From: SIG607 sp036307305 | GTDB lineage: Bacteria; Bacillota; Clostridia; Oscillospirales; Acutalibacteraceae | Direction: 5' to 3' | Assembly (NCBI GenBank): GCA_036307305.1 | Contig: JAXJXV010000020.1 | Span: forward strand, 33,666-97,665 | Length of the DNA stretch: 64,000 bases | Shown: positions 43,294 through 52,735 of the stretch, one piece after another | How the letters are laid out: each line of letters begins with the position of its first letter | How positions within the stretch are numbered: the stretch's first letter is position 1 | The notes under the pieces: model-generated | Databases searched by the model: none | What the model saw: only the letters and a program-made list of their open reading frames with translations | What the model was told of the DNA's origin: nothing | Translations under genes and position numbers: made by a program

Positions 43294-46200
43294 ATGAAAA
43301 AACTTTTGAGCATTTTGCTCACAGTATCCTTGCTTTTTACTTCTCTTGCAATACCGCTTAGCGTATTCGCTGACGGCGCAGAAAAGGCAAGTGAAACGGA
43401 AAAAGGACTTTATTATAAGTTCGATTTTTCCGAGGATAAGCTTTATACCGATTATGCTAATCCTGTAAAGCCTGCAGGTCATACCTACGATTTCGTAGCG
43501 CTTAACAGTGGAACAAAGGTCAGCTATGCTTCTTTGGGCGGTAAGGATGCCCTTTATATGTATTCTGCCGGTACTAGAGAAAATATTAACTCTATGATTA
43601 CCCCTCTTAAAGAGGACGGTACTCCTATTATTATTGAACCGGGCAAGTCCTATTCTATAAAGGTTGAGTTTTATACCACCCGTTTTGCAGGCTGTTGGGC
43701 AAGAACCTATCTGCCTGTTTACACCGTTGCAGACGGCTCTGTTGTAAAGGACAGTCCCGCTAAGGATAGCGACGGAAACGTTCTTTCTTATGACGGCGGT
43801 ACTATGTGTAATCACAGTGGTCTTTACTACGGTGCGCAGATAAATTATTGGGACAGCGGAAGAAACGTAAAAAATGCCACATATCTGGAAGCTTATACTT
43901 TAAGTGATGGAAACAAATTTACAAACACAGGTAATAGCTATGCAGATACAGCTTTGGTTTCTTTGGGCGAAGCTTATTCTGTAAACAAAATAATAACAAC
44001 TAAGACAGTTGAAGAACTTAAAAATTACGGTGTAACTGCCAATGCAGACGGAAGCTTCACCTGTAACGGAAAAACCTATACCCAGTATTTAGGCATTTCA
44101 CTTCCTACCTCTTACGGTGCGATGTGGTATGAGGGCTATGATGAAAAGGCTCCCGCTAATAAGCAGGATGCACAGGGTAACTGGTATCATCAGGGTTATG
44201 CCGAGTACTATATAACAAATATCACCGTTCAGGAAATGAATGCGTACGTTACCTGTGAATATGCAGACGGCACTACGAGTAAAGCCGCTGTAACAAAGGG
44301 CTATCCTGTAGAGTATCCTGCTTTAACTCATACTCATAAGGGAGATAACGTATGGTCTTTATCAAAGGATGAATATATCCCTGCTCCTACTGTTGTAGGT
44401 GATGAAGATATTACTGTATATGAATACCAGCGTAATATTTTCGGCTTTGAAAACCACAAGAGCTATGATTACACAAGTATTTCTGCTCTTGTTAAAATAA
44501 CCGATGAATTTGCTTATTCGGGAAATAAGTCGGCACGTTACAGAAACGTTGAGTACGGACTGAGTGAAAGTCAGCCTTTTAACTGGACTACGGGCTATAC
44601 TGCATACTATACTTATGACAGTGATACAGGCACCTATAAGGCTGTAACTGATGCTACTGCACCAGCTTGGAAGCCTGATACCTATTATATGAAGAGAATT
44701 TACAGTGAGCTTGAGCATAACGTAGACTTATGGAAAATAGAAAGCAACAAAACCTATAGAATTTCTTTCCGTTATTATTTCTCTAAAAACAGTCAGTGTG
44801 ACTTAAAGATTCTTCCTATGACTGCCGCTCAGAACTTCTGGTCAGATTCGGGACGAGTTATGTACGAAAGCGATGCTGTTATTATATCTCGTGCTGGAGC
44901 AGGTAACTGGTATGTTGGTGAGCTTTATTTAACAACAGGTGAGATTACGAATAATGCCTATAATCTTTTCCTTCGTTTTATAAATACAGCAAACAACAAT
45001 ACAACTCCCTGTGAGGTTTATTTCGACGAGTTCAGAATTGAAGAAAAGTCAAAAGAGGAAATAGGCAATCCAATTGACACTAAGGTTTATTATGCGGATT
45101 TTGAAAATTATCCTCAGAATGCCACACAGAGTCCTTACTATTATCTGATGGAAGACCTTGAAACTAAGGTTGAGGGCGGAAAAACCTATAAAAATAATAT
45201 ATCTGTAATTGACGGTACTGCAGTTGGCGGCGAGGGCAGTGTTGTTAAATACGACCACCTTAAAGGAAGCTACTGCGTAAGTCATCCCAATTCCTTAAGC
45301 TATTCTTATGGGCATTATAATTCTATTTATCCTAATACATCAATTAAAGTCAAAACAGGCAGTTCCTATAAGGTTACCTTCTCTTATAAGGCTGTAAAGG
45401 TGGATACGCCTGTTAAAATGGGCTGGTTTATGTCAGCCTACGCTAATCAGTGGACGGGCAGTACTGTAGACGATACTTTAGGTTATACTATAGATGCGCC
45501 TACTTCCGATTGGGTAACCGTATCATATAACATAAAATTCCCTGACCAGTATACCTCTAACGGATCAAACGACTGCAATATCGTTAGTATGTGGGTAAGT
45601 CCTCAAAGCGATGCAGACGTACTTATTTACTTTGACAACTATATCGTTCAGGAAATTCCTACCGTAGCCTTTGTTGATGAATACGGCAACAAGAGCTATG
45701 TATGCGGTGAACAGGAAACAAAGATTAAATTCCCCGAAAGTCAGGGAACACGCGACATATACGCTAAGGATGGTACGGGTAATACGGTCAGCGGAAGCAA
45801 CTGGTACTACGACAGCGAGTATTTAAAGGTTGTTGACGTTGAAGAAGCTTACTTCACCAAAGAGAGAATTACGTATTTCTATCAGAAGTATGATAAGGCT
45901 ATTGAATATGGTGAAGACCAGCAGAGCTATTGCGGCTTCGAAAACAGCTCCGTTATACCTATGAACGGCTATATTGATAAGCACAATAACTATATAATCT
46001 CCAGATGCGATAAAGGCTATACCGTTGACGGTGTTCATACAATGGACGAATGGAGTCTTAACGGTTATTCAGGTTTTGATTCTACTAACTTAAAGGTTAT
46101 TCTTGGCGGATTTATGAGCGACCACGCTTTAAGATTTAAGCAGTCAGATAATGCTATCAGCAAAAAAATGGCCGATATCAGTAACGGTGTGTATCTTGAA

Positions 46201-47931
46201 GATAACACTTCCTACAGACTTTCCTTCTGGTACAGAGCAGAGGGTGAAAGTGATAAGGACCTTACCTTCAGCTTTGTAAATGCAAGAGATAGTGCAAATT
46301 ACTGCGCTATAACGGATAAAAATACCGTTACCATTAAGGCAATTGACGTAAAGAGTGAATGGACGCTTGTTAATATTGACCTTACAACTGATTTTATTGA
46401 TTCTTCCTACGTAATTCCTGCAGTGGTAGTAAATGCAAATATAAACGACACAGCAAGAACTGTATATATGGATTCCTTCGCAGTATGTGTTCCTGTAGAA
46501 AACGGCGGTGTAGCTGTTCTCAAGGATGATGCGGCGCAAGAGGCTGGCGGTCAGGCTATGCGTTTCTTCTACAGCTACCACGCCGATGAAAACGGCAAGG
46601 TTCTCTTCTCAGGCAAGGAATACGAAATTACTGCAAGAGGTATTCTTGTTACCGCTACTGAAAGCGGCGAGACACTTGTTCGTGACAATGAAAACGTTAT
46701 CAGGGTGGAAAAGAACGAAAAGCTTGACGAATGTTGGAACTATGAAAACGGAGTTCTCACTTACAGCGCTTACGTTAAGGACCTTAATATGACCGAGAGC
46801 AGAAAAATCAGCGCAAGAGGTTATATAGTTCTTGACGACGGCACGGTTATCTATTCCTCTGTTACGACTTACAGTCTTGATGATGTTTTAGAAATCAACG
46901 AGCTTGAAGCAACAAGAAAAGACTATTCTGTTAATGATGAAGCCGTTATGTCAAAGGCTCGTCTTATGGGTGCAAATGAAAAGGTTACTAACGGCTATAC
47001 GTTTGACTGGAACGGCTCTGCCCTTGTGCTTAACGCTAAGGCTGTAGGCAATATTACGGTTTATCTTGAGGGCGGCGGACATTTGTCGACTCATAAGTTT
47101 ACTCTATATATTGACGGTGAATGCGTTACCGACCAGCTTGAACCCGTAAAGGTTGCTGAAAATAAGTGGTCTATTACCTTTAATGTGGGTAACGATACTG
47201 CCGTTCGCGATATAAAATTCATCCGTCAGCAAGAAGCTTGTATAGGCGGTACTGCAGTAATTACAGGCTTCGAGATGGCTGGTGAGCTTTATAAGAGTGA
47301 GGAAGCTGACCTTCTTATAGAATACCTCGGTGACTCTATTACGTCGGGTATCGGCGTTCACAGACTTCCTGGCAACAACGTTTGGGGTAACGACGGTACC
47401 AACTCTTACGCATTCCTTTCGGCTCAGTATATGGGCGCTGACTGGAGAATCCGTTCAAGAAGCGGTATCGGCGGTTATATAAATGCTATGGGCGGCAAAG
47501 GCGTTGGTTCCGACTGGGTAAATACCTATAATGTAGAAAACTGTTGGAGAAATTCTTCTACGCCGTATGAGGAGGACCGCAAGGCTGATATTGTTGTAAT
47601 CAATCTCGGTACAAACGATACCTGGGGAATGAATATAAACAGTGAGGCTGCGGTTACTGAACTTGCAGGAGGTATGGAGCAGCTTATCACTAAGGTTAAA
47701 GCCTTTAACCCTGACGCTAAGATTATCTGGGTATCAGGCGGTATGAAGGATAATTATCGTGAGTCGGCTCGCAGAGCCCTTCAGAAACACGGCGGTGAGT
47801 CAGAGGGCTACTTCCTCTGTGACGTGCCTCTTAATATGAGCGCAGGACAGAACGGACATCCTGATGCTAAACAGCAGAGAATTATGGCTCACTCCCTTGT
47901 GGAATTCATTAATACAAAGGTTTTAGATTAA
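43294..47931 (+). CDS. Large secreted CE2-like SGNH esterase with repeated carbohydrate-binding modules
   Basis: 1545 residues. The signal peptide is at 1-26 (ends SVFAD). Three or more jelly-roll modules follow, each ending in a similar strand: CEVYFDEFRIEE, VLIYFDNYIVQEI and TVYMDSFAVCV, which looks like CBM4/9-type units. The C-terminal 290 residues match carbohydrate esterase family 2: a small beta-sandwich, then an SGNH hydrolase with GDSITSG (Ser1348), LGTND and NGHPD (His1522). The Asp three before His is absent, as in known CE2 Ser-His dyads. It probably removes acetyl groups from plant or host glycans. No wall anchor is seen. It has its own promoter and a terminator, and follows the sugar operon. 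Confidence 0.82.
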   Translation: MKKLLSILLTVSLLFTSLAIPLSVFADGAEKASETEKGLYYKFDFSEDKLYTDYANPVKPAGHTYDFVALNSGTKVSYASLGGKDALYMYSAGTRENINSMITPLKEDGTPIIIEPGKSYSIKVEFYTTRFAGCWARTYLPVYTVADGSVVKDSPAKDSDGNVLSYDGGTMCNHSGLYYGAQINYWDSGRNVKNATYLEAYTLSDGNKFTNTGNSYADTALVSLGEAYSVNKIITTKTVEELKNYGVTANADGSFTCNGKTYTQYLGISLPTSYGAMWYEGYDEKAPANKQDAQGNWYHQGYAEYYITNITVQEMNAYVTCEYADGTTSKAAVTKGYPVEYPALTHTHKGDNVWSLSKDEYIPAPTVVGDEDITVYEYQRNIFGFENHKSYDYTSISALVKITDEFAYSGNKSARYRNVEYGLSESQPFNWTTGYTAYYTYDSDTGTYKAVTDATAPAWKPDTYYMKRIYSELEHNVDLWKIESNKTYRISFRYYFSKNSQCDLKILPMTAAQNFWSDSGRVMYESDAVIISRAGAGNWYVGELYLTTGEITNNAYNLFLRFINTANNNTTPCEVYFDEFRIEEKSKEEIGNPIDTKVYYADFENYPQNATQSPYYYLMEDLETKVEGGKTYKNNISVIDGTAVGGEGSVVKYDHLKGSYCVSHPNSLSYSYGHYNSIYPNTSIKVKTGSSYKVTFSYKAVKVDTPVKMGWFMSAYANQWTGSTVDDTLGYTIDAPTSDWVTVSYNIKFPDQYTSNGSNDCNIVSMWVSPQSDADVLIYFDNYIVQEIPTVAFVDEYGNKSYVCGEQETKIKFPESQGTRDIYAKDGTGNTVSGSNWYYDSEYLKVVDVEEAYFTKERITYFYQKYDKAIEYGEDQQSYCGFENSSVIPMNGYIDKHNNYIISRCDKGYTVDGVHTMDEWSLNGYSGFDSTNLKVILGGFMSDHALRFKQSDNAISKKMADISNGVYLEDNTSYRLSFWYRAEGESDKDLTFSFVNARDSANYCAITDKNTVTIKAIDVKSEWTLVNIDLTTDFIDSSYVIPAVVVNANINDTARTVYMDSFAVCVPVENGGVAVLKDDAAQEAGGQAMRFFYSYHADENGKVLFSGKEYEITARGILVTATESGETLVRDNENVIRVEKNEKLDECWNYENGVLTYSAYVKDLNMTESRKISARGYIVLDDGTVIYSSVTTYSLDDVLEINELEATRKDYSVNDEAVMSKARLMGANEKVTNGYTFDWNGSALVLNAKAVGNITVYLEGGGHLSTHKFTLYIDGECVTDQLEPVKVAENKWSITFNVGNDTAVRDIKFIRQQEACIGGTAVITGFEMAGELYKSEEADLLIEYLGDSITSGIGVHRLPGNNVWGNDGTNSYAFLSAQYMGADWRIRSRSGIGGYINAMGGKGVGSDWVNTYNVENCWRNSSTPYEEDRKADIVVINLGTNDTWGMNINSEAAVTELAGGMEQLITKVKAFNPDAKIIWVSGGMKDNYRESARRALQKHGGESEGYFLCDVPLNMSAGQNGHPDAKQQRIMAHSLVEFINTKVLD

Positions 47932-47934
47932 ATA

Positions 47935-47971
47935 AAAATACAGCTTAGCGCAGCTAAGCTGTATTTTTTTG
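47935..47971 (+). terminator. Terminator of the CE2-like gene
   Basis: The 15-bp arms (47935-47949 and 47953-47967) contain ACAGCTTAGC and GCTAAGCTGT with loop GCA, then T's. From 47972 to 48085 only a weak GGGAG/CTCCC hairpin (48002-48023) is seen. Confidence 0.92.
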
Positions 47972-48099
47972 TTTTTCAAAGACAATAAGGATTAGGTACT
48001 GTGGGAGGACTTGTTGTACTCCCGTAAATTATTACCGTAATTATGTCGGTGAATGTCGCAAATTAACCTGTTAGAATGGTTTTGCAAGGAGGTAGAAAA

Positions 48100-48327
48100 A
48101 TGAAAACGGATATTGCAATTGCGCTGATATCTTTTTTTGGAACTATGATGGGTACCTTAGGCGGAATCTTGACTTCATCAAAGCTTACAAGCTACAGAAT
48201 AGAACAGCTTGAAAAGAGAGTTGAAGCACACAACAATTTTGCAGGGAGAATGCCCGTTATAGAAGAAAAATTAAGGGTGGTCAATCACCGACTGACCGAC
48301 CTTGAAAATCAGCTTAATAATGAATAA
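48100..48327 (+). CDS. Small holin-like membrane/coiled-coil protein (phage-type orphan)
   Basis: 75 residues from ATG 48100, after AAGGAGG. One membrane helix (about 5-28, ALISFFGTMMGTLGGILTS) is followed by an amphipathic coiled coil (YRIEQLEKRVEAHNN, then PVIEEKLRVVNHRLTDLENQL). This layout matches small phage proteins of the XhlA/BhlA holin-like kind that sit before lysins. No lysin or other phage gene is near, so it is either a domesticated remnant or a cell protein with the same build. An upstream start at 48076 would contain the ribosome site and is rejected. Confidence 0.65.
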   Translation: MKTDIAIALISFFGTMMGTLGGILTSSKLTSYRIEQLEKRVEAHNNFAGRMPVIEEKLRVVNHRLTDLENQLNNE

Positions 48328-48365
48328 ATAAAATCTCGAAAGTGTACACTTTCGAGATTTTATTT
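48326..48365. terminator. Bidirectional terminator, 40-bp perfect palindrome
   Basis: Centred at 48345/48346, with core TCTCGAAAGTGTACACTTTC and A/T tails on both sides. It serves the holin-like gene on + and the aminotransferase on -. Confidence 0.9.
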
Positions 48366-49538
48366 TTATTTAAGTTCTTCTAAGAATTCTTTAATTCTTG
48401 CAAGAGCTTCTTTTATATGTTCTGTGGAATAGCAGTAGGAAGCTCTGACGAAGCCCTCTCCGCTGTCACCAAAGGCAGTTCCGGGTACAATAGCTACCTT
48501 TTTAGCGTAAAGAAGCTTTTCGCAAAATTCTTCGCTTGTCATTCCTGTGCTTTTTATACAGGGGAAGGCGTAAAATGCGCCTTTAGGCTCACGACAGGTA
48601 AGACCTAAATCATTAAAGCCCTTAACGATTATCTTTCGTCTTGTATCGTATTCCTCAACCATATCCTGTACCTCTTCGTCACAGCTTTTAAGCGCCTCTA
48701 TTGCGGCATACTGCGAGGTGGTAGGAGCGCACATAATAGCAAACTGGTGAAGCTTTGTTATCTGGCTTATGATTGGTTCGGGTCCGCATACAAAGCCAAG
48801 TCTCCAACCTGTCATAGAAAAGGATTTTGAAAAGCCGTTGATTACCACGGTTCTGTCCTTTAGGGTATCTATGGAAGCAGGGGATACGTGTTTGTTTTTT
48901 CCAAAGGTAAGCTCTGAATAGATTTCATCGGATATTACCAGTATGTTAGTATCCTTAAGAACTTCGCCTAGAGCAATCAGGTCGTCCTTTTCCATAATTG
49001 CTCCTGTTGGATTGCAAGGATAGGGAAGAATCAGCGCCTTTGTTTTAGGGGTGATTTTTTCTAAAAGCTCTTTAGCGGTTACCTTGAAGTCATTTTCTGC
49101 CTTTGTATTTATTATTACGGGAACACCGCCGCAAACCTGAGTAATAGGCTCGTAACAAACGTAGCTTGGCTGTGGTATGATTATTTCATCATTCGGGTCG
49201 GTTATAACTCTGAGACAGGCATCAATAGCCTCGCTGCCGCCTACGGTAACGAGTATTTCATTTTCGGGATTATATGTAACACCGCATTTTCGGGTTAAAT
49301 AACGGGAAATCTCTTCTCTGAGAGCGCTTAGTCCCCAGTTTGAAGAATAACGGGTCTTACCTTGCTCTAAGCTTCTGATGGCGCAATGGCGTATTTTCCA
49401 AGGGGTAGGGAAATCAGGCTCACCTACACCGAGAGAAATAACGCCCTCCATTGTATTGGCTATATCAAAAAACTTTCTTATTCCCGACCATTTAACGTCT
49501 CTGATGGTGCTGTTAAGAATTTTATTATAGTCAATCAT
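48366..49538 (-). CDS. Class I/II PLP aminotransferase
   Basis: 390 residues of fold-type I. The PLP lysine is in NGFSKSFSMTGWRLG, the PLP-stacking region is GGSEAIDACLR, and YPCNPTGAI and ISDEIYSEL are family blocks. It resembles aspartate/alanine and aromatic aminotransferases of Gram-positive bacteria; the amino acid is not certain. It overlaps the Lrp regulator by four bases, so the regulator probably controls it in response to an amino acid. Confidence 0.9.
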   Translation of the reverse strand: MIDYNKILNSTIRDVKWSGIRKFFDIANTMEGVISLGVGEPDFPTPWKIRHCAIRSLEQGKTRYSSNWGLSALREEISRYLTRKCGVTYNPENEILVTVGGSEAIDACLRVITDPNDEIIIPQPSYVCYEPITQVCGGVPVIINTKAENDFKVTAKELLEKITPKTKALILPYPCNPTGAIMEKDDLIALGEVLKDTNILVISDEIYSELTFGKNKHVSPASIDTLKDRTVVINGFSKSFSMTGWRLGFVCGPEPIISQITKLHQFAIMCAPTTSQYAAIEALKSCDEEVQDMVEEYDTRRKIIVKGFNDLGLTCREPKGAFYAFPCIKSTGMTSEEFCEKLLYAKKVAIVPGTAFGDSGEGFVRASYCYSTEHIKEALARIKEFLEELK

Positions 49539-50017
49539 AGTGAGAAGTTTCCTCTTTCATCGGTATCGTTACTTCCAAGCTCTACGTTGAATTCTTTATA
49601 TCTGCGAAGAACAAAGTGTGTTGCCGTTGAGGTAACCGATTCAATAGTAGAAATCTCCTTAGCAACGAATTGCGCAACCTCTTGGAAGGAGTTGCCCTTA
49701 ACAACAACGTTAAGGTCGTAAACACCTGACATCAGATATACGGATTCAACCTGAGGATATTTGGCGATTTTTTGAGCAATATCCTCAAACCCGTAACCTG
49801 CCTTTGGAGTTACCTGTAATTCAATAATGGCGGAAACGGAAGCGCTGTCTACGCTTTCCCAGTCAATAACCGCCTTGTAACCTCTTATAAGACCGCTTTT
49901 TTCCATTTCCTTGATTTCATTTGCAGTATCTTCCTCGCTCAGTCCAACAACTGTAGCAATATCTGCGACTGTCATTCTTGCATCCTTGTTTAAAAGCTTT
50001 AAGATTTTTTTGTTCAT
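49535..50017 (-). CDS. Lrp/AsnC-family regulator
   Basis: 160 residues. A short winged helix (about 1-50: MTVADIATVVGLSEEDTANEI) is followed by the RAM ligand domain (about 70-145: VESVYLMSGVYDLNVVVKG). Lrp proteins bind amino acids and form octamers on DNA. AAAGGCGG precedes the ATG. The gene lies between an unknown gene and the aminotransferase in one operon; an inverted repeat at 50730-50753 is a possible binding site. Confidence 0.9.
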   Translation of the reverse strand: MNKKILKLLNKDARMTVADIATVVGLSEEDTANEIKEMEKSGLIRGYKAVIDWESVDSASVSAIIELQVTPKAGYGFEDIAQKIAKYPQVESVYLMSGVYDLNVVVKGNSFQEVAQFVAKEISTIESVTSTATHFVLRRYKEFNVELGSNDTDERGNFSL

Positions 50018-50033
50018 AACGAAACCGCCTTTC

Positions 50034-50708
50034 TTAGTCTAACTGATATACGCCTGTTTTTAAAACGGCAAAGCGTTTGCCGTCAACCTCTAAATACTGT
50101 TTAATAGGCTGTGTGAATTCCTCATATACCGAGAGGGAATAATTATTAAGGTCGACCTTTAATATCTGCAGTGAGCCTGGGTTGCAAACGTATGCGAAGT
50201 CACCCTTTACGAAGATATCGCAGGGCTGTGCAAAGGGGGAGGAAGCGCCTCCGCCTATACGAAGTTCTTCGCGCATAGTGTTAATGTTATAGCGCACAAG
50301 AACGTTATGGTCAGGAAAGGTTGCCCATAGCTTGTTCTGAAAGAGAGCTAAACAGCTTGGGGGAGCGTTTTTGTATAAAAGCTTTCCTGCCCAAAGAAAA
50401 GAAGCGTCGGTGTCAAGAAGCTCTACGGTACCGTCAAGCTCTAAAACAAGCATTTTTTCGCTTGGAAAAATTATAGTTTTGCTTGTAAAATAGTTTTGTA
50501 CCTGAATACAAAAGGCTTTATAATTTTCACCGAATTTATATAACTGATAAATATTTTTTGCTACGTTAGTGGTTTTTCCCGTATCAAAAGAAACCATTTT
50601 AAAGGCTGCAGTTATCTGAGAGTCACTGCGTTCTTCAGCGTAAGCTATGATTATTCCGTTTTCCATAGGAATGGCGTGAAGAATGTCGCCTTCAAAGACC
50701 GTTGTCAT
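50034..50708 (-). CDS. Uncharacterised beta-propeller-like protein
   Basis: 224 residues. No named family is recognised. It has a run of short beta-strand-like repeats with the pattern 'hydrophobic-Asp/Asn-turn' (IIAYAEERSD, MVSFDTGKTTNV, MLVLELDGTVELLD, ALFQNKLWATFPDHNVLVRYN), as in small beta-propellers. No signal peptide. AGGTGA precedes the ATG. It is the first gene of the operon with Lrp and the aminotransferase, 16 bases upstream of Lrp, so it may act in amino-acid sensing, but this is only context. Confidence 0.6.
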   Translation of the reverse strand: MTTVFEGDILHAIPMENGIIIAYAEERSDSQITAAFKMVSFDTGKTTNVAKNIYQLYKFGENYKAFCIQVQNYFTSKTIIFPSEKMLVLELDGTVELLDTDASFLWAGKLLYKNAPPSCLALFQNKLWATFPDHNVLVRYNINTMREELRIGGGASSPFAQPCDIFVKGDFAYVCNPGSLQILKVDLNNYSLSVYEEFTQPIKQYLEVDGKRFAVLKTGVYQLD

Positions 50709-50729
50709 TACCGTTCACCTGTCTTAAAA

Positions 50730-50753
50730 TATAGTAATATAAATTTTACTATA
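50730..50753. promoter_or_regulatory. Inverted repeat upstream of the Lrp operon
   Basis: TATAGTAA and TTACTATA are perfect 8-bp arms, 8 bases apart, in the 51-base gap before the operon. It overlaps the likely -10 region on the minus strand. Candidate Lrp-type or other operator. Confidence 0.5.
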
Positions 50754-50759
50754 AATGAA

Positions 50760-52034
50760 TTACATTGTCAATAAGCCTTTATCAAGCATACTTTGTGCGG
50801 CGAGTAGTACACCCATCTGACCGCTGTGGAAATTTAGTCCGCCTTGCATCCATGCGGCAAAGGGTTCTCTTAAGGGAGCGTCTGCCGAAAGCTCAATGGA
50901 AGCACCGAGAGTAAAGCTGCCTGCAGCCATAATAACTTCATCGTCATAACCCGGCATAGCCCAAGGCTCAGGAGAAACGTAGGAGTCTACGGGAGCACCG
51001 CTTTGCATACCCTTGCAAAAAGCTATAAGGTTTTCGCGATTGCCTAAAATTACTGACTGAATAATGTCTGCACGGTCTTCAAAAGGAGAGGGAGTAACCT
51101 TATATCCGAGCTTTGAAAAAAGTGCCGAACAGTAAACGGCGGTTTTTAAAGCTTCGCCTACTGTATGTGGTGCGGCAAATACACCCATATAAAGTTCTCT
51201 GTTGTGACCTAACGTAGCGCCCACCTCTTTGCCAACGCCTGGGGCGGTAAGACGGTAAGCGCATTTCTCAATAAGGTCGCGTCTGCCTGCAATATAACCG
51301 CCCGTTGGGGCAATACCGCCGCCTGGGTTTTTAATAAGAGAACCTGCAATAATATCGGCGCCAACCTGAGTAGGTTCTTTTTTCTCTACAAACTCGCCAT
51401 AGCAGTTGTCAACCATTATAATCGTTTCGGGGGAATTTTCTTTAACAATTTTACAAAGTCTTTCAATATCATTTACCGAAAGGCTTGGACGAAGACTGTA
51501 GCCGCGGGAACGCTGTATATAAGCCATTTTGTATGTATCCTTTTTAAGCGCTTCCTTTATGGCTTCCTCGTCGGGCATACCCTGTTCGTTTAAATCAACC
51601 TGACTGTATTTAACACCGAAATCTGCAAGTGACCCGTCGCTGTGTTTATCAATACCAAGAACACCGATAAGAGTGTCGTAGGGTCTCCCCGTAAGACAGA
51701 GCATTTTATCATTGGGTCTTAAAATACCGAAAAGGGCAACGGTAAGGGTATGTGTGCCTGATACGAAGTTGTGACGGATTAAGGAATCCTCCGCGCCCAT
51801 ACATTCTGCCCACAGCTTTTCTAAGGTTTCTCTGCCAATATCATCGTAGCCGTAGCCTGTGGAAATTCCAAGATGAGCTTCGCTGACTCTGTTATTAATA
51901 AAAGCAGAAAGTACCTTTTGCTGATTGTATTTGGTTATATTTTCTATTTTCTCAAACTGCTCTTTTATTTCACTTAATACCTGACTGTCAAGACTAAGCA
52001 GTTTTTCATTGATATTAAAAAAGTTATTTGACAT
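50760..52034 (-). CDS. PLP-dependent aluminium-resistance/methionine gamma-lyase family protein (YnbB-like)
   Basis: 424 residues. It matches the family once named 'aluminum resistance protein'. NNRVSEAHLGISTGYGYDDIGR is close to the N terminus, read as VSEAHLGISTGYGYDD. The PLP lysine is in SLIKNPGGGIAPTGGYIAG at about 235, and MVDNCYGEFVE supplies the cofactor Asp. The true reaction of the family is a C-S lyase type in some members but is not settled. Last gene of a minus-strand operon with murD, two M42 peptidases and a GNAT gene; it overlaps the GNAT stop by one base. GAGG precedes the ATG. Confidence 0.85.
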   Translation of the reverse strand: MSNNFFNINEKLLSLDSQVLSEIKEQFEKIENITKYNQQKVLSAFINNRVSEAHLGISTGYGYDDIGRETLEKLWAECMGAEDSLIRHNFVSGTHTLTVALFGILRPNDKMLCLTGRPYDTLIGVLGIDKHSDGSLADFGVKYSQVDLNEQGMPDEEAIKEALKKDTYKMAYIQRSRGYSLRPSLSVNDIERLCKIVKENSPETIIMVDNCYGEFVEKKEPTQVGADIIAGSLIKNPGGGIAPTGGYIAGRRDLIEKCAYRLTAPGVGKEVGATLGHNRELYMGVFAAPHTVGEALKTAVYCSALFSKLGYKVTPSPFEDRADIIQSVILGNRENLIAFCKGMQSGAPVDSYVSPEPWAMPGYDDEVIMAAGSFTLGASIELSADAPLREPFAAWMQGGLNFHSGQMGVLLAAQSMLDKGLLTM

Positions 52035-52735
52035 TATTCTTCCTCACAGTATGCGGCTTCGCCGATAAGGGTGAAACCGTTTTTTATATAAAAATTTTTA
52101 TTTTTTTCGATGCAACAGGCAAACACGGTGCGGTTTTCCGCCTTACTTAACAAAAGTTTGATAAGTGCTGAGCCTACACCCTTGCTTCTTGTGTTCTTTT
52201 TAACCGCAATACCGTTTATAATTGCGGTATTATCGTTTGTGAAAAGCAATGCTCCACCGTTTTTTTGAGTGACGTAATAAGCGCACCCGTGATATTTTCT
52301 AAAGGTTACGTCAGCTACAAAGCCATCGCCGTCGGGAATGGTAAGTCCTTGCTTTAACAGATTTAAAAGCTGACGGGGTTGGGCTTTTTCTGTATATGAC
52401 GCAGTTTCAAACGGAGGCTCTTTTTTGAAAACAAAACATTCCTCGTTTATAGCAAGGTTTAGCTTCAGGGCTGTTTCCTTGCTTGTGAAAATACCCGTAG
52501 GGTTTAAAAACGAAAAGAATGAGATGATTTCATTTTCATCACCGCCGTCAAACCATAAAGTTGCATAAAAATTTATGCAACTTATAACGGCTGTGATATT
52601 TCCCTTTTCGTCGGTCTGATGCCAGAACTTTGCAACGTTAGGGTAGTCTTTATAGGCTTTATATGCACACATAGTCTTTACGAAAGCTATATCGCATACA
52701 TTTGGTAGATTGCTTGGTAGTCCTGAAGTTATCAT
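52034..52735 (-). CDS. GNAT-family acetyltransferase
   Basis: 233 residues. The C-terminal half holds the GNAT core: motif A AVKKNTRSKGVGSALIKLLL (acetyl-CoA pyrophosphate loop RSKGVG) and KNKNFYIKNGFTLIG. The N-terminal half (about 1-120) is not a recognised domain, though a degenerate second GNAT fold is possible. The substrate is unknown. Its start overlaps the M42 gene by four bases. Confidence 0.82.
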   Translation of the reverse strand: MITSGLPSNLPNVCDIAFVKTMCAYKAYKDYPNVAKFWHQTDEKGNITAVISCINFYATLWFDGGDENEIISFFSFLNPTGIFTSKETALKLNLAINEECFVFKKEPPFETASYTEKAQPRQLLNLLKQGLTIPDGDGFVADVTFRKYHGCAYYVTQKNGGALLFTNDNTAIINGIAVKKNTRSKGVGSALIKLLLSKAENRTVFACCIEKNKNFYIKNGFTLIGEAAYCEEE

